Source of the DNA: Pseudomonadota bacterium
GTDB taxonomy: Bacteria > Pseudomonadota > Gammaproteobacteria > Burkholderiales > Burkholderiaceae_C
Assembly: GCA_021830925.1 (NCBI GenBank)
Contig: JAKBNS010000063.1
Coordinates: 1 to 37,704, forward strand
DNA length: 37,704 nucleotides
Reading direction: 5' to 3'
Shown: positions 29,332 to 37,704 of the stretch, in pieces
How the letters are laid out: every line of letters begins with the position of its first letter
Position numbering within the stretch: the stretch's first letter is position 1
Position numbers and translations under genes: made by a program
Notes under the pieces: model-generated
The model's input: only the letters and a program-made list of their open reading frames with translations
What the model was told of the DNA's origin: nothing
Databases searched by the model: none

Positions 29332-30172
29332 GTCCGTGCTGCGCGTATCGCGCAGGCGCCGCATCGACGCGGTGCTGTTCGGCATTTTCTGCGCCCTGTC
29401 CTTCGTGCTGGTGGTCGTGCCGCTGGCCGACATTCTCTGGACCGTGCTGTCGCGCGGCGCCAGGGCGCTGAACCTGACGGTGTTCACCCAGGTCACCAAC
29501 GGCATCAGCGGCGGCCTGCTCAACGCCATCGAGGGCACCTTGGTGCTGAGCGCCGGCGCGATCCTGATCGCCGCGCCGGTGGGGGTGATCACCGGCATCT
29601 ACCTGGCCGAGTACGGCGAGGGAGCCTGGGGACGCTCGGTGCGCTTCCTGGCCGACGTGCTCACCGGCGTGCCCTCCATCGTGCTGGGCTATTTCAGCTA
29701 CGTCACCCTGGTCGAGGGCCTGGGCTGGCAGTTCTCGGCCCTGGCCGGGGCGCTGACCCTGGCGCTGATGATCGTTCCCTACATCGCGCGCTTCACCGAA
29801 CTGGCCATGCGTCAGAACCCGGCGAGCCTGCGTGAGGCCGGCTACGCGCTGGGCTGCAAGGAACCCCAGGTGGTGTTCAAGATCCTGTTGCCGGCGGCCC
29901 GCTCGGGCGTGATCACCGGAGTGCTGCTGTCGCTGGCCATCTCGGTGGGCGAGACGGCGCCGCTGATCTACACCGCTGGCTGGTCCAACTACCTGTGGAA
30001 CGGTCAGCTCACGCGCGAGCCCATCGGCTACCTCACCTACGTGATCTGGAGTTTCATCAACCAGCCCTTCGCCTCCGCGCATGCGCTGGCCTACGCGGCC
30101 GCCTTCCTGGTGATCGCCGTGGTGCTGGTGATCAACATCGCTACCCGCATCTTCCTGCGCAAGCGCCTGTGA
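29285..30172 (+). CDS. pstA: Phosphate ABC transporter permease PstA
   Basis: A 295-residue second permease subunit with six probable helices. Family segments are [52 protein letters not shown], the EAA loop [20 protein letters not shown] and [13 protein letters not shown]. The ATG at 29285 is used because it is the nearest Met, but it lies inside pstC. GTG or TTG codons at about 29312-29345 would also leave the first helix intact, so the first ~20 residues are uncertain. pstB starts 24 bases after the stop. Confidence 0.93.
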   Translation: MSSLASSRDVLQSPVESVLRVSRRRRIDAVLFGIFCALSFVLVVVPLADILWTVLSRGARALNLTVFTQVTNGISGGLLNAIEGTLVLSAGAILIAAPVGVITGIYLAEYGEGAWGRSVRFLADVLTGVPSIVLGYFSYVTLVEGLGWQFSALAGALTLALMIVPYIARFTELAMRQNPASLREAGYALGCKEPQVVFKILLPAARSGVITGVLLSLAISVGETAPLIYTAGWSNYLWNGQLTREPIGYLTYVIWSFINQPFASAHALAYAAAFLVIAVVLVINIATRIFLRKRL

Positions 30173-30195
30173 ACCTCGCCTTTCGAGATCCGACG

Positions 30196-30984
30196 ATGAA
30201 TCAACCGGCAACCGAGCCGAACGCGCCGAGCACGACGCGCGTGTCGGTGCGCAACGTCAACTTCTATTACGGCAAGTATCACGCGATCAAGGACGTCAGC
30301 CTGGAGATCGCGGACCGCCAGGTCACCGCCTTCATCGGCCCTTCGGGCTGCGGCAAGTCCACGCTGCTGCGCATTTTCAACCGCATGTTCGAGCTGTATC
30401 CGGAGCAGCGCGCCGAGGGCGAGGTGATGTTCGACGGCCGCAACATCCTGGCCAAGACCGAGGACGTATCGCTGCTGCGCGCGCGCGTGGGCATGGTGTT
30501 CCAGAAGCCCACGCCGTTCCCGATGTCCATATTCGAAAACATCGCCTTCGGCATCCGGCTGTACGAGAAGCTGCCGCGCGCCGACATGGAGGAGCGCGTG
30601 CACTGGGCGCTGACCAAGACCGCGCTGTGGGACGAGGTCAAGGACAAGCTGCACCAGAGCGGCCTGAGCCTGTCGGGCGGGCAGCAGCAGCGCCTGTGCA
30701 TCGCGCGCGCCATCGCCATCCGCCCCGAGGTGCTGCTGCTCGACGAGCCGACCTCGGCGCTGGACCCGATCTCCACCGGCAAGATCGAGGAACTGGTGAC
30801 CGAGCTCAAGACCGACTACACGGTGGCCATCGTCACCCACAACATGCAGCAGGCCGCGCGCGTGTCGGACTACACGGCCTATATGTACCTGGGCGAGCTC
30901 ATCGAGTTCGGCGATACCAACCAGATCTTCCTCAAGCCGCGCAAGCAGCAGACCGAGGACTACATCACCGGCCGTTTCGGCTGA
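30196..30984 (+). CDS. pstB: Phosphate ABC transporter ATP-binding protein PstB
   Basis: A 262-residue ATPase of the phosphate importer. Walker A is GPSGCGKST, the Q-loop [18 protein letters not shown] carries the PstB-typical KPTPFPMS, the ABC signature is [16 protein letters not shown], Walker B is [13 protein letters not shown] and the H-loop is IVTHNMQQA. The C-terminus [12 protein letters not shown] is also typical. A variable ~15-residue N-terminus precedes [17 protein letters not shown]. The ATG at 30196 is 23 bases after pstA. phoU follows 22 bases on. Confidence 0.97.
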   Translation: MNQPATEPNAPSTTRVSVRNVNFYYGKYHAIKDVSLEIADRQVTAFIGPSGCGKSTLLRIFNRMFELYPEQRAEGEVMFDGRNILAKTEDVSLLRARVGMVFQKPTPFPMSIFENIAFGIRLYEKLPRADMEERVHWALTKTALWDEVKDKLHQSGLSLSGGQQQRLCIARAIAIRPEVLLLDEPTSALDPISTGKIEELVTELKTDYTVAIVTHNMQQAARVSDYTAYMYLGELIEFGDTNQIFLKPRKQQTEDYITGRFG

Positions 30985-31006
30985 ACGCGCGCCAGGAGAT
31001 CCATCC

Positions 31007-31708
31007 ATGGACAAGCACCTTTCCACCCAGTTCGACGCCGAGATCAGCGCCATCACCACCCGCGTGCTGGAGATGGGCGGCCTGGTCGAGTCGCAGATCG
31101 CGCAGGCGGTGTACGCGTTGCGCCACTTCGACGCCGAGGCGGCGCGCGGGGTGATGCTCACCGAGAAGCGCGTGAACCAGCTCGAGGTGGAGATCGACGC
31201 CGACGTGGCGCAGATCATCGCCAAGCGTCAGCCCACCGCGCGCGACCTGCGCCTGATGCTGGCCATCTCCAAGACCATCACCAACCTCGAGCGCGTGGGC
31301 GACGAGGCCGACCGCATCGCGCGCATGGCGCGCGACCTGGTCGAGGCCGGCGCCAACCTGAGCATTTCCTTCAACGAGATCATCCGCGAGTCCGACCTCG
31401 CGGTGGCGCAGATCCGCAAGGCGCTGGACGCCTTCGCCCGCCTGGACGAGCGCGCTGCGGTGGACATCGTCACCGCCGACAGCGCCATCGACGCCGAGTT
31501 CGACTCCTTCATGCGCAAGCTCATCACCTACGTCATGGAGGACCCCCGCAACATCTCGGCCAGCCTGGACATGGTGTTCATCGCCAAGGCCATCGAGCGC
31601 ATCGGGGATCACGCCAAGAACATCGCCGAGTTCGTCATCTACGTGGTGCGCGGCACCGACGTGCGCCACAACAAGGAAGCCTTCAACGAGGTGGCGGGAA
31701 CCCTCTGA
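31007..31708 (+). CDS. phoU: Phosphate signalling complex protein PhoU
   Basis: A 233-residue all-helical protein made of two PhoU repeats. It bridges the PstSCAB transporter and the PhoR kinase and keeps the Pho regulon off when phosphate is plentiful. The first repeat includes MGGLVESQIAQAVYAL and RVNQLEVEIDADV. The metal-site type sequences are NLERVGDEADRIARMA and, in the second repeat, IERIGDHAKNIAEFVIYVV. Length and order are normal. The C-terminal VRGTDVRHNK ends the domain. A GGAG (30992-30995) lies before the ATG. Confidence 0.96.
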   Translation: MDKHLSTQFDAEISAITTRVLEMGGLVESQIAQAVYALRHFDAEAARGVMLTEKRVNQLEVEIDADVAQIIAKRQPTARDLRLMLAISKTITNLERVGDEADRIARMARDLVEAGANLSISFNEIIRESDLAVAQIRKALDAFARLDERAAVDIVTADSAIDAEFDSFMRKLITYVMEDPRNISASLDMVFIAKAIERIGDHAKNIAEFVIYVVRGTDVRHNKEAFNEVAGTL

Positions 31709-31718
31709 ACCCCGACGC

Positions 31719-31742
31719 GCGCGCCGAGGGAGGGAGGCGCGC
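31719..31742 (+). other. Short hairpin between phoU and phoB
   Basis: gcgcgcc (31719-31725) pairs with ggcgcgc (31736-31742) around a purine-only 10-base loop (gagggaggga), 18 bases before the phoB ATG. No T-run follows. It could tune the phoU/phoB ratio; the function is a guess. Confidence 0.35.
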
Positions 31743-31759
31743 CAGCCCGAGTCCGATCC

Positions 31760-32482
31760 ATGCCCAGCAACATCCTGATTGTCGAAGACGAGCCCGCGAT
31801 CGCGGAACTTCTCGCGGTGAACCTGCGCCACGCCGGGCATTGCCCCATCGTGGCGGGAAGCGCCGAGGAGGCCCTGCGCCTGATCCGCGACGTGCTGCCG
31901 GACGTGATGCTGGTGGACTGGATGCTGCCGGGCATGTCCGGCGTGGCCCTGCTGCGCGAACTGCGCCAGGGCGCGCGCACCCGCGCCATCCCGATGATCC
32001 TGCTGACCGCGCGCAGCGAGGAGACCGACACCATCGCCGGGCTCGACGCCGGCGCGGACGACTACATCACCAAGCCCTTCTCGCCCAAGGAACTGCTGGC
32101 GCGCATTCGCGCGGTGCTGCGCCGACGCTCGCCCCAGCTCACCGACGAGCCGGTGCGCGCCGGGGCGCTTGCCGTCGACCCCGGCACCCGGCGGGTGACC
32201 TACACCGCGGCGGACGGCGCGGAGAAGGAATTGCGCCTGGGGCCCACCGAGTTCAAGCTGCTGCATTTCATGATGACCCACCCGGAGCGCGTGCACAGCC
32301 GGGGCGCACTGCTCGACAAGGTGTGGGGCGACCACGTGTTCATCGAGGAACGCACGGTGGACGTGCACATCAAACGTCTGCGCGAGGCGCTGGCCCCGGC
32401 GAATTGCTCGGAGCTGGTCGAGACGGTGCGCGGAGCCGGATACCGGTTCACGCAGCGCCAGGGCGCCACCACAGCCGGCTGA
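31760..32482 (+). CDS. phoB: Phosphate regulon response regulator PhoB
   Basis: A 240-residue OmpR-family regulator. The receiver domain (1-120) has the acidic pocket Glu9/Asp10, the phosphorylation site Asp53 in MLVDWMLPGMSG and Lys105 in TKPFSPKELLARI. The C-terminal winged helix includes LGPTEFKLLHFMMTHPERVH, the recognition region RTVDVHIKRLREAL and the wing GAGYRFTQ. It would bind the Pho boxes noted before pstS and between ppk and ppx. phoR starts 16 bases after the stop, the usual kinase partner order. Confidence 0.96.
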   Translation: MPSNILIVEDEPAIAELLAVNLRHAGHCPIVAGSAEEALRLIRDVLPDVMLVDWMLPGMSGVALLRELRQGARTRAIPMILLTARSEETDTIAGLDAGADDYITKPFSPKELLARIRAVLRRRSPQLTDEPVRAGALAVDPGTRRVTYTAADGAEKELRLGPTEFKLLHFMMTHPERVHSRGALLDKVWGDHVFIEERTVDVHIKRLREALAPANCSELVETVRGAGYRFTQRQGATTAG

Positions 32483-32498
32483 GCCCGCGGCTGCTCCC

Positions 32499-33851
32499 AT
32501 GCGTTCCCTGATCATTCGCCTGGCCGCCATAGTGGCCGTGATGGCGCTGGCGGGCGCGCTGGCCGCGCATTGGCTGGGCGACACGGCCGGCTTGGCGCTG
32601 GCCTGCGCGATCGCGCTGGGGGTGATCGGCTTCGACACGCTTGCCCGCGCCCGGCTGCTGACCTGGCTGCGCTTTCCCCAGCGCGACAGCATTCCGGCCT
32701 CGATCGGAGCCTGGGGCGAGGTGTTCTATCGCAGCGCGCGCCAGCTGCGCCTTTGGCAAAACCGTGTGCAGCGCGAGGAGAACAAGCTCGCGCGTTTCAT
32801 CGAGGCCTTGCAGGCCTCGCCCAACGGCGTGATGCTGATCGATGCGCAAGGGCAGATCGACTGGTGCAACGCCACCGCTGCGGGGCATTTCGGGCTCGAC
32901 CCGCGGCGCGACATGCGCCAGCATGCGGTGCACCTGATCCGCAACCCCGAGTTCGTCGCCTACCTGGCCGGGCGCCAGTTCGCCGAACCGCTGCTGATGC
33001 GCCGCAACGGCAGCCAGGGCACGTTGCTGCTGAGCGTGCAGGTGATTCCCTACGGCGATGGCGACCGCCTGCTGCTGTCGCGCGATGTCACCCAGATCGA
33101 ACGCACCGAGGCGATGCGCCGCGACTTCGTGGCCAACGTCTCGCACGAGATCAAGACGCCCCTGACCGTGATCGCGGGCTTCGTCGAGACCCTGCGCAAC
33201 CTGGATCTTTCCGCCGAGGAGCGCGAACGCATGCTGGTGCTGATGCAGCAGCAAAGCGACCGCATGCGCCATCTGGTGGAGGACCTGCTGACCCTGGCCC
33301 ACCTGGAGGGCGACCCGCACCAGCCTTCCGAGGAATTGCTGGACATGCCCAACATGGTGGCGCGCCTGGCCGCCGACGCGCGCGCGCTGTCGGGCGGGCG
33401 CCATCGCATCGAGGCCGAGGCCGACCTGAGCAAGCTGCGCGGCGCCGGCGGCGAACTCTCCAGCGCCTTCGGCAACCTGGTGAGCAACGCCGTGCGCTAC
33501 ACCCCCGAGGGCGGCCTGATCCAGATCCGCTGGCGAGTGCTCGACACCGGCCTGGGCGAGGCGGTGGGCGAGTTCAGCGTCACCGACGACGGTATCGGCA
33601 TCGCGGCCGAGCACATCCCGCGCCTGACCGAGCGCTTCTACCGCGTGGATCGCGGACGCTCGCGCGAATCGGGCGGGACCGGACTGGGCCTGGCCATCGT
33701 CAAGCACGCGCTGCTGCGCCACCAGGCGGAGTTGCGCATTTCCAGCCAGTTGGGCGAGGGCAGCACCTTCAGCGCCCGCTTTCCGGCGCAGCGCGTGGTG
33801 CTTGCGCAACCGGTGGCACCGCAGGAGCCGGCCGTCGAGCACGGCGCCTGA
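32499..33851 (+). CDS. phoR: Phosphate regulon sensor histidine kinase PhoR
   Basis: A 450-residue membrane kinase for PhoB. Two N-terminal helices (about residues 4-24 and 29-47) with almost no periplasmic loop show that it does not sense phosphate outside the cell directly, as is known for PhoR. A PAS domain follows (EALQASPNGVMLIDAQGQID). Then come the H-box with His216 in FVANVSHEIKTPLTVIAGF, the N-box FGNLVSNAVRYTPEGG, and the G-boxes VTDDGIGIAAEHI and GGTGLGLAIVKHALLRH. All catalytic motifs are present. It is the last gene of the operon and is convergent with ppk. Confidence 0.96.
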   Translation: MRSLIIRLAAIVAVMALAGALAAHWLGDTAGLALACAIALGVIGFDTLARARLLTWLRFPQRDSIPASIGAWGEVFYRSARQLRLWQNRVQREENKLARFIEALQASPNGVMLIDAQGQIDWCNATAAGHFGLDPRRDMRQHAVHLIRNPEFVAYLAGRQFAEPLLMRRNGSQGTLLLSVQVIPYGDGDRLLLSRDVTQIERTEAMRRDFVANVSHEIKTPLTVIAGFVETLRNLDLSAEERERMLVLMQQQSDRMRHLVEDLLTLAHLEGDPHQPSEELLDMPNMVARLAADARALSGGRHRIEAEADLSKLRGAGGELSSAFGNLVSNAVRYTPEGGLIQIRWRVLDTGLGEAVGEFSVTDDGIGIAAEHIPRLTERFYRVDRGRSRESGGTGLGLAIVKHALLRHQAELRISSQLGEGSTFSARFPAQRVVLAQPVAPQEPAVEHGA

Positions 33852-33853
33852 TC

Positions 33854-33877
33854 GCACCGCGGCCGATCGCGCGGTGC
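33854..33877. terminator. GC-rich hairpin between convergent phoR and ppk
   Basis: gcaccgcg (33854-33861) pairs with cgcggtgc (33870-33877) around an 8-base loop, three bases after the phoR stop. There is no T-run on the plus side, so termination may need Rho. The rest of the 73-base gap is GC-rich with further imperfect repeats. Confidence 0.4.
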
Positions 33878-33924
33878 GGCGCCGCCTCGGGAGACTCCGG
33901 GGAGCGGCGGATAAGCGGCGGATT

Positions 33925-36015
33925 TCAGCCCGGCTCGGAGTTGCGCGAGTCGATCAGCACCTGGTGGCTGCTGCGGCCCGTGTGCCAGCCGCGGGCGCGG
34001 CGCCAGTTGCCGGCGCCGTCCATGTCCCAGGCGTTGCCGGGGTTGGTCCAGTGCACGCGCAGGCCCTCGGCGATGACCTTCGCCTTGGCGGCGGGGTCGA
34101 GGATGGGCGCGGCGATCTCGACGCGCCGGAACAGGTTGCGCTCCATCCAGTCGGCCGAGGAGATCCATACGTCCTCGGCGCCGTCGTTGTGGAAGTAGAA
34201 CACCCGCGAATGCTCCAGGAAGCGCCCGATCACCGAGCGCACCCGGATGTTCTCCGACAGCCCGGCGATGCCAGGTCGCAGCATGCAGGGGCCGCGCACC
34301 AGCAGGCGGATCTCCACGCCGGCGCGCGCGGCCTTGTACAGCTCGCCGATCACCGTGGGCTCGACCAGCGCGTTCACCCGCGCCCAGATGCGCGCCGTCT
34401 TGCCGGCGCGCGCCAGGCGCGCTTCGTGGCGGATGGAGCGGATGAGCTTGTCCAGCAGCGAGAAGGGCGACTGCCACAGCCGGCGCAGGGGCGCGAACTG
34501 GGAGGAGCCGGTGATTTCCAGGAACACCTGATTGACGTCGGCGCAGATGGCCTCGTCGGCGGTCATGAGTCCGAAATCGGTGTACAGGCGCGCGGTGCGG
34601 GTGTGGTAGTTGCCGGTACCCAGATGCACGTAGCGCCGCAGCTGCTCCGCGCGCCGCCCGACGCGTTCGCGGCGCACCACCATGAGCATCTTGGCGTGGC
34701 ACTTGAAGCCCACCACGCCGTACACCACGTGCGCGCCCTCGGCCTCCAGGCGCGCGGCCCAGTTGATGTTGGTCTCCTCGTCCAGGCGCGCCATCAGTTC
34801 GAGCACAACGGTGACTTCCTTGCCGTTGCGCGCGGCCTCGATCAGCGCCTCCATCAGGTCGGAGGTGTGCCCGGCCCGGTAGATGGTCTGCTTGATGGCC
34901 AGCACCCGGGGATCGCGCGCGGCGGTGCGCACCAGGTCCACCACCGGGGCGAAGCTGTCGTAGGGGTGGTGCAGCAGCACGTCGCCGGCGCGGATGCGTT
35001 CGAACAGTTCGGGCTCGGCGCCCGGCCAGCCGGGCAGCGCCGCCGGCAGGTGCGGCGGATAGGTCAGGCGCGACTGCGGCAGCATGTCGATGATCGACTG
35101 CAGGCGCGCCAGGTTGACCGGACCGTCCACGCGGAAGCAGTCGCGCGCGTGCAGCCCGTTCTCGCGCATCAGGCGCTCGAGCAGCGGCTGCGGGCACGCG
35201 GCGGTGACCTCCAGGCGCACGGCGTCGCCGTAATGGCGTGCGCGCAGTTCGCCCTGCAGGGCCGTGCGCAGGTTGGTGATCTCGTCGTCGTCCACGAACA
35301 GCTCGCTGTTGCGGGTGACGCGGAACTGGTGCACTCCCAGCACCTTCAGGCCCGGAAACAGATGCCCGGCGTAGGCCTGCATCAGCGACGACAGCAGCAC
35401 GAAGCTGTGCTGCTTGCCATCCTCCACGAGCTCATGGGGCATTTCCAGCACCCGCGGCAGGGCCCGGGGGGCCTGGATGATGCCCAGGTCCACGTTGCGT
35501 CCGAAGGCGTCGGTGCCCTCGAGCATGACGGCGAAGTTCAGGCTCTTGTTGAGCACCTTGGGGAAGGGGTGCGCCGGATCGAGCCCGATGGGCGTGAGCA
35601 CCGGCAGCACCTCGCGCTCGAAGTACGAGCGCGCCCAGCGTTCCTGGCGCGCCGACCATTCCCCGCTGGTGAGAAAGCGCACCCCCACGCCGTGCAGCAT
35701 GGGGTAGATGGACTGTTGCAGCAGGCGGTACTTCTCGGCCACCAGCGCATGCGTGTCGTCGGCGATCAGGCGCAGCGCCTCGGCCACCGGCAACCCGTCC
35801 GGGGTCAGCGCCGCCGGTTCGTGCTCCAGCAGATCCTGCAGTTGCGCAACGCGGGTCTCGAAGAACTCGTCCAGGTTCGACGCCACGATGCACAGGTAGC
35901 GCAGGCGCTCCAGCGGCGGAATGTCGGGATCCTGCGCCTGCGCCAGCACGCGGCGGTTGAAGGCCAGGATGCCGATTTCTCGGTTGATCAGGGGGGAGGG
36001 CGCTGGCTTGGCCAT
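33925..36015 (-). CDS. ppk: Polyphosphate kinase PPK1
   Basis: A 696-residue enzyme that reversibly polymerises the gamma-phosphate of ATP into polyphosphate. The N-terminal domain begins SPLINREIGILAFNRRVLAQ and includes RYLCIVASNLDEFFETRV. The catalytic phospholipase D-like half has IKQTIYRAGHTSDLMEALIE, ELMARLDEETNINWA, and the phosphorylated His471 in GTGNYHTRTARLYTDFGLMT. The C-terminal ISSADWMERNLFRRVEIAAP is also typical. It is divergent from ppx across 115 bases that hold two back-to-back Pho-box-like sites. Confidence 0.96.
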   Translation of the reverse strand: MAKPAPSPLINREIGILAFNRRVLAQAQDPDIPPLERLRYLCIVASNLDEFFETRVAQLQDLLEHEPAALTPDGLPVAEALRLIADDTHALVAEKYRLLQQSIYPMLHGVGVRFLTSGEWSARQERWARSYFEREVLPVLTPIGLDPAHPFPKVLNKSLNFAVMLEGTDAFGRNVDLGIIQAPRALPRVLEMPHELVEDGKQHSFVLLSSLMQAYAGHLFPGLKVLGVHQFRVTRNSELFVDDDEITNLRTALQGELRARHYGDAVRLEVTAACPQPLLERLMRENGLHARDCFRVDGPVNLARLQSIIDMLPQSRLTYPPHLPAALPGWPGAEPELFERIRAGDVLLHHPYDSFAPVVDLVRTAARDPRVLAIKQTIYRAGHTSDLMEALIEAARNGKEVTVVLELMARLDEETNINWAARLEAEGAHVVYGVVGFKCHAKMLMVVRRERVGRRAEQLRRYVHLGTGNYHTRTARLYTDFGLMTADEAICADVNQVFLEITGSSQFAPLRRLWQSPFSLLDKLIRSIRHEARLARAGKTARIWARVNALVEPTVIGELYKAARAGVEIRLLVRGPCMLRPGIAGLSENIRVRSVIGRFLEHSRVFYFHNDGAEDVWISSADWMERNLFRRVEIAAPILDPAAKAKVIAEGLRVHWTNPGNAWDMDGAGNWRRARGWHTGRSSHQVLIDSRNSEPG

Positions 36016-36072
36016 GGATCGGCTGGAAACTCGCTCGGGCAGAATCGGGAAAGGCTTACGATCCCATATTCC

Positions 36073-36090
36073 CGTGAAATCTACATGACA
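36073..36090 (-). promoter_or_regulatory. Pho box facing ppk
   Basis: Read on the minus strand this is tgtcatg-taga-tttcacg: two 7-base units 11 bases apart with an A/T-containing spacer. It matches the PhoB direct-repeat layout well and sits 57 bases before the ppk ATG, a sensible promoter distance. Confidence 0.6.
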
Positions 36091-36091
36091 T

Positions 36092-36109
36092 CGTCAAGGG
36101 CGTGTCATC
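36092..36109 (+). promoter_or_regulatory. Pho-box-like repeat facing ppx
   Basis: cgtcaag-ggcg-tgtcatc: two units 11 bases apart. The second is a good match, but the spacer is GC-rich. It ends only 21 bases before the ppx ATG, which leaves little room for a -10 element and leader, so it may instead extend the ppk site or act as an operator for ppx. Confidence 0.4.
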
Positions 36110-36130
36110 CGGCCGTGTTCCACTTGCGCC

Positions 36131-37654
36131 ATGTCCCTGAAAGTCCAGCATCTCGCCGCCGTCGATCTTGGATCCAACAGCTTTCGCATGCTGGTGGGCA
36201 AGGCCGCCGAAAGCCCGCATGGGGCGCAGATCTATCCGCTGGATTCGCTGCGTGAGCCGGTGCGCCTGGGCGCGGGCCTGGACGAGAACAAGAGCCTCAC
36301 CGAGGAAAGTCAGCAGCGCGCGCTGGCCACGCTGCGTCGCTTCGGCGAGCGCCTGCGCCAGTTCCATCCCGAGCGGGTGCGCGCGGTAGCCACCAACGCG
36401 GTGCGCGTGGCCAAGAACGCGCCGGCCTTCCTGGAGCGCGCGCAGCAGGCGCTGGGCTTTCCCATCGAGGTGATCGCCGGGCGCGAGGAGGCGCGGCTGG
36501 TGTACATCGGGGCCGCGCACTCGGTGACGCCATCGGCGGGCCATCGGCTCGTGGTGGACATCGGCGGCGGCTCCACCGAGTTCATCATCGGCTCCGGCCT
36601 GGAGCCGCGCACGATGGAATCCCTGTACATCGGCTGCGTGTCGATGACCCGCGAGTTCTTCCCGGCGGGTCGAGTCGACGAGCAGCGCATGAAATCCGCC
36701 GAACTGGCGGCGCGGCGCGAGATCCAGATCATCGCGCGCAACTTCCGCAAGACCGGCTGGGCCTCGGCGGTGGGATCCAGCGGCACGGCGCGCGCGTTGG
36801 CCGACATCCTGGTTGGCAGCCAGCTCAACGATTCCGGCGCCAGCCTGGGCATCACGCGCGGCGGGCTGCGGCGCCTGCGCAAGATCTACGTGCAGGCCGA
36901 GGACCTGAGCACCCTGCGCATGCCCGGACTCAAGCCCGACCGGCTGCCGGTGGCCGCCGGGGGGTTGGCCATCATGCTGGCGGTGTTCGAGGAACTGGGC
37001 CTGAAGGACATGGAGGCCACCGATGCCGGCCTGCGCCTGGGCGTGCTGTACGACCTGCTCGGGCGCGAGCAGCAGCAGGACATGCGCGAGCTCACGGTGC
37101 AGCAGTTCACGCAGCGCTACGCGGTCGACGCGCGCCAGGCCGCGCGCGTGGAGCAACTGGCGCTGACCCTGCTCGGGCAGATCGACCCGCTGGCCACGCC
37201 GGAGCGCCGCCAGGCGCTGCGCTGGGCCGCGCAGCTGCACGAGGTGGGGCTGTCGATCTCGCACAGCGCCTATCACAAGCATTCCGCCTACATCGTGGGC
37301 AACGCGGACATGCCGGGCTTCTCGCGCAGCGAGCAGGCGGCGATGGCCGAGATGCTGCTATGCCACGGCGGAAAGCTGAAGAAGCTGGGAGCCTTGACCG
37401 GCCCGCCGGTGGACCTGCGCGCGCTGCTGGCGTTGCGCCTGGCGGTGCTGCTGGCGCGCAACCGGCGCGACGTGGACCTCGACGGCGGGCTGCGTCTGCT
37501 GGGCGGGCCGCAGGGTGTGTCGGGCACGCGCGTCGAGGCCGCCGCACGCTGGCTGCGCGCTTCGCCGTTGACCCAGTACAGCCTGGAGCAGGAAGTCTCG
37601 GAGTGGCAGCGCGTCGGCCTGGACCTGCAGCTGCAGGTCCAGGCGCTGTCCTGA
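36131..37654 (+). CDS. ppx: Exopolyphosphatase Ppx
   Basis: A 507-residue Ppx/GppA-family hydrolase that releases phosphate from polyphosphate ends; a pppGpp phosphatase activity is possible in this family. The actin-like N-terminus has LAAVDLGSNSFRMLVGKA, the acidic catalytic motif region is VIAGREEARLVYIG and the phosphate loop is VVDIGGGSTEFIIGSG. A C-terminal HD-like helical domain (about 310-507) includes WAAQLHEVGLSISHSAYHKH. The ATG at 36131 directly precedes SLKVQHLAAVDLGSN. The last codons hold a perfect 28-base palindrome (37617-37644). Confidence 0.93.
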   Translation: MSLKVQHLAAVDLGSNSFRMLVGKAAESPHGAQIYPLDSLREPVRLGAGLDENKSLTEESQQRALATLRRFGERLRQFHPERVRAVATNAVRVAKNAPAFLERAQQALGFPIEVIAGREEARLVYIGAAHSVTPSAGHRLVVDIGGGSTEFIIGSGLEPRTMESLYIGCVSMTREFFPAGRVDEQRMKSAELAARREIQIIARNFRKTGWASAVGSSGTARALADILVGSQLNDSGASLGITRGGLRRLRKIYVQAEDLSTLRMPGLKPDRLPVAAGGLAIMLAVFEELGLKDMEATDAGLRLGVLYDLLGREQQQDMRELTVQQFTQRYAVDARQAARVEQLALTLLGQIDPLATPERRQALRWAAQLHEVGLSISHSAYHKHSAYIVGNADMPGFSRSEQAAMAEMLLCHGGKLKKLGALTGPPVDLRALLALRLAVLLARNRRDVDLDGGLRLLGGPQGVSGTRVEAAARWLRASPLTQYSLEQEVSEWQRVGLDLQLQVQALS

Positions 37655-37664
37655 GGGGTAGTCC

Positions 37665-37699
37665 CGCAGTCGGCGCCGGGCCGCCCCAAGCCGACTGCG
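37665..37699 (+). terminator. Probable hairpin terminator after ppx
   Basis: cgcagtcggc (37665-37674) pairs perfectly with gccgactgcg (37690-37699) around a 15-base GC-rich loop, ten bases after the ppx stop. The window ends five bases later, so a following T-run cannot be checked. Confidence 0.5.
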
Positions 37700-37704
37700 C
37701 CCCC

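Overview
The window is a GC-rich chromosomal stretch that looks like a betaproteobacterium of the order Burkholderiales. The main basis is gene order, which I recognise from that group: surE-pcm-nlpD-rpoS-exonuclease-rlmD, carA-leuE-carB-greA-DUF4149 with convergent yhbY, rlmE-ftsH-folP-glmM, and pstSCAB-phoU-phoB-phoR followed by divergent ppk and ppx. Genes are tightly packed, often with ATGA-type overlaps. No tRNA, rRNA, CRISPR array or transposase gene is visible. I cannot name a genus.

Layout. (1) 1-5462 (+): the 3' part of a malonate decarboxylase operon, mdcB (partial)-C-D-E-G-H, ending in an MFS transporter placed where a malonate carrier is expected. (2) 5503-6307 (-): a small conserved protein of unknown function and a membrane PH-domain protein. 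(3) 6426-13367 (+): an RssA-like patatin hydrolase, surE, pcm, an NlpD-like lipoprotein, the stationary-phase sigma factor rpoS, a predicted 3'-5' exonuclease and the 23S rRNA methyltransferase rlmD. (4) 13366-14149: a 766-bp insertion with perfect 23-bp terminal inverted repeats and a perfect 9-bp target duplication. It carries only a RelB/ParD-like antitoxin and a RelE/ParE-like toxin. (5) 14212-14919 (-): a Bax-inhibitor-1 family membrane protein. (6) 15303-21474 (+): carbamoyl-phosphate synthase carA and carB with a LysE-family exporter between them, greA and a DUF4149 membrane protein. (7) 21485-21964 (-): yhbY. (8) 22031-27067 (+): rlmE, ftsH, folP, glmM. (9) 27186-33851 (+): the complete phosphate uptake and sensing operon pstSCAB-phoU-phoB-phoR. 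(10) ppk (-) and ppx (+), divergent, for polyphosphate synthesis and breakdown.

How the genes work together. The mdc genes build the malonyl-ACP decarboxylase and its special cofactor; the MFS protein probably brings malonate in. PstSCAB imports phosphate, PhoU links the transporter to the sensor kinase PhoR, and PhoB switches on target genes. Pho-box-like repeats before pstS and between ppk and ppx suggest that phosphate uptake and polyphosphate storage share this control. The rpoS block is the usual stationary-phase and damage-repair neighbourhood.

The most interesting item is the toxin-antitoxin insertion. Both ends are base-perfect, so transposition looks recent, yet no transposase is encoded. 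The insertion starts right at the rlmD stop codon and separates rlmD from the hairpin terminator it probably shared with the convergent Bax-inhibitor gene.
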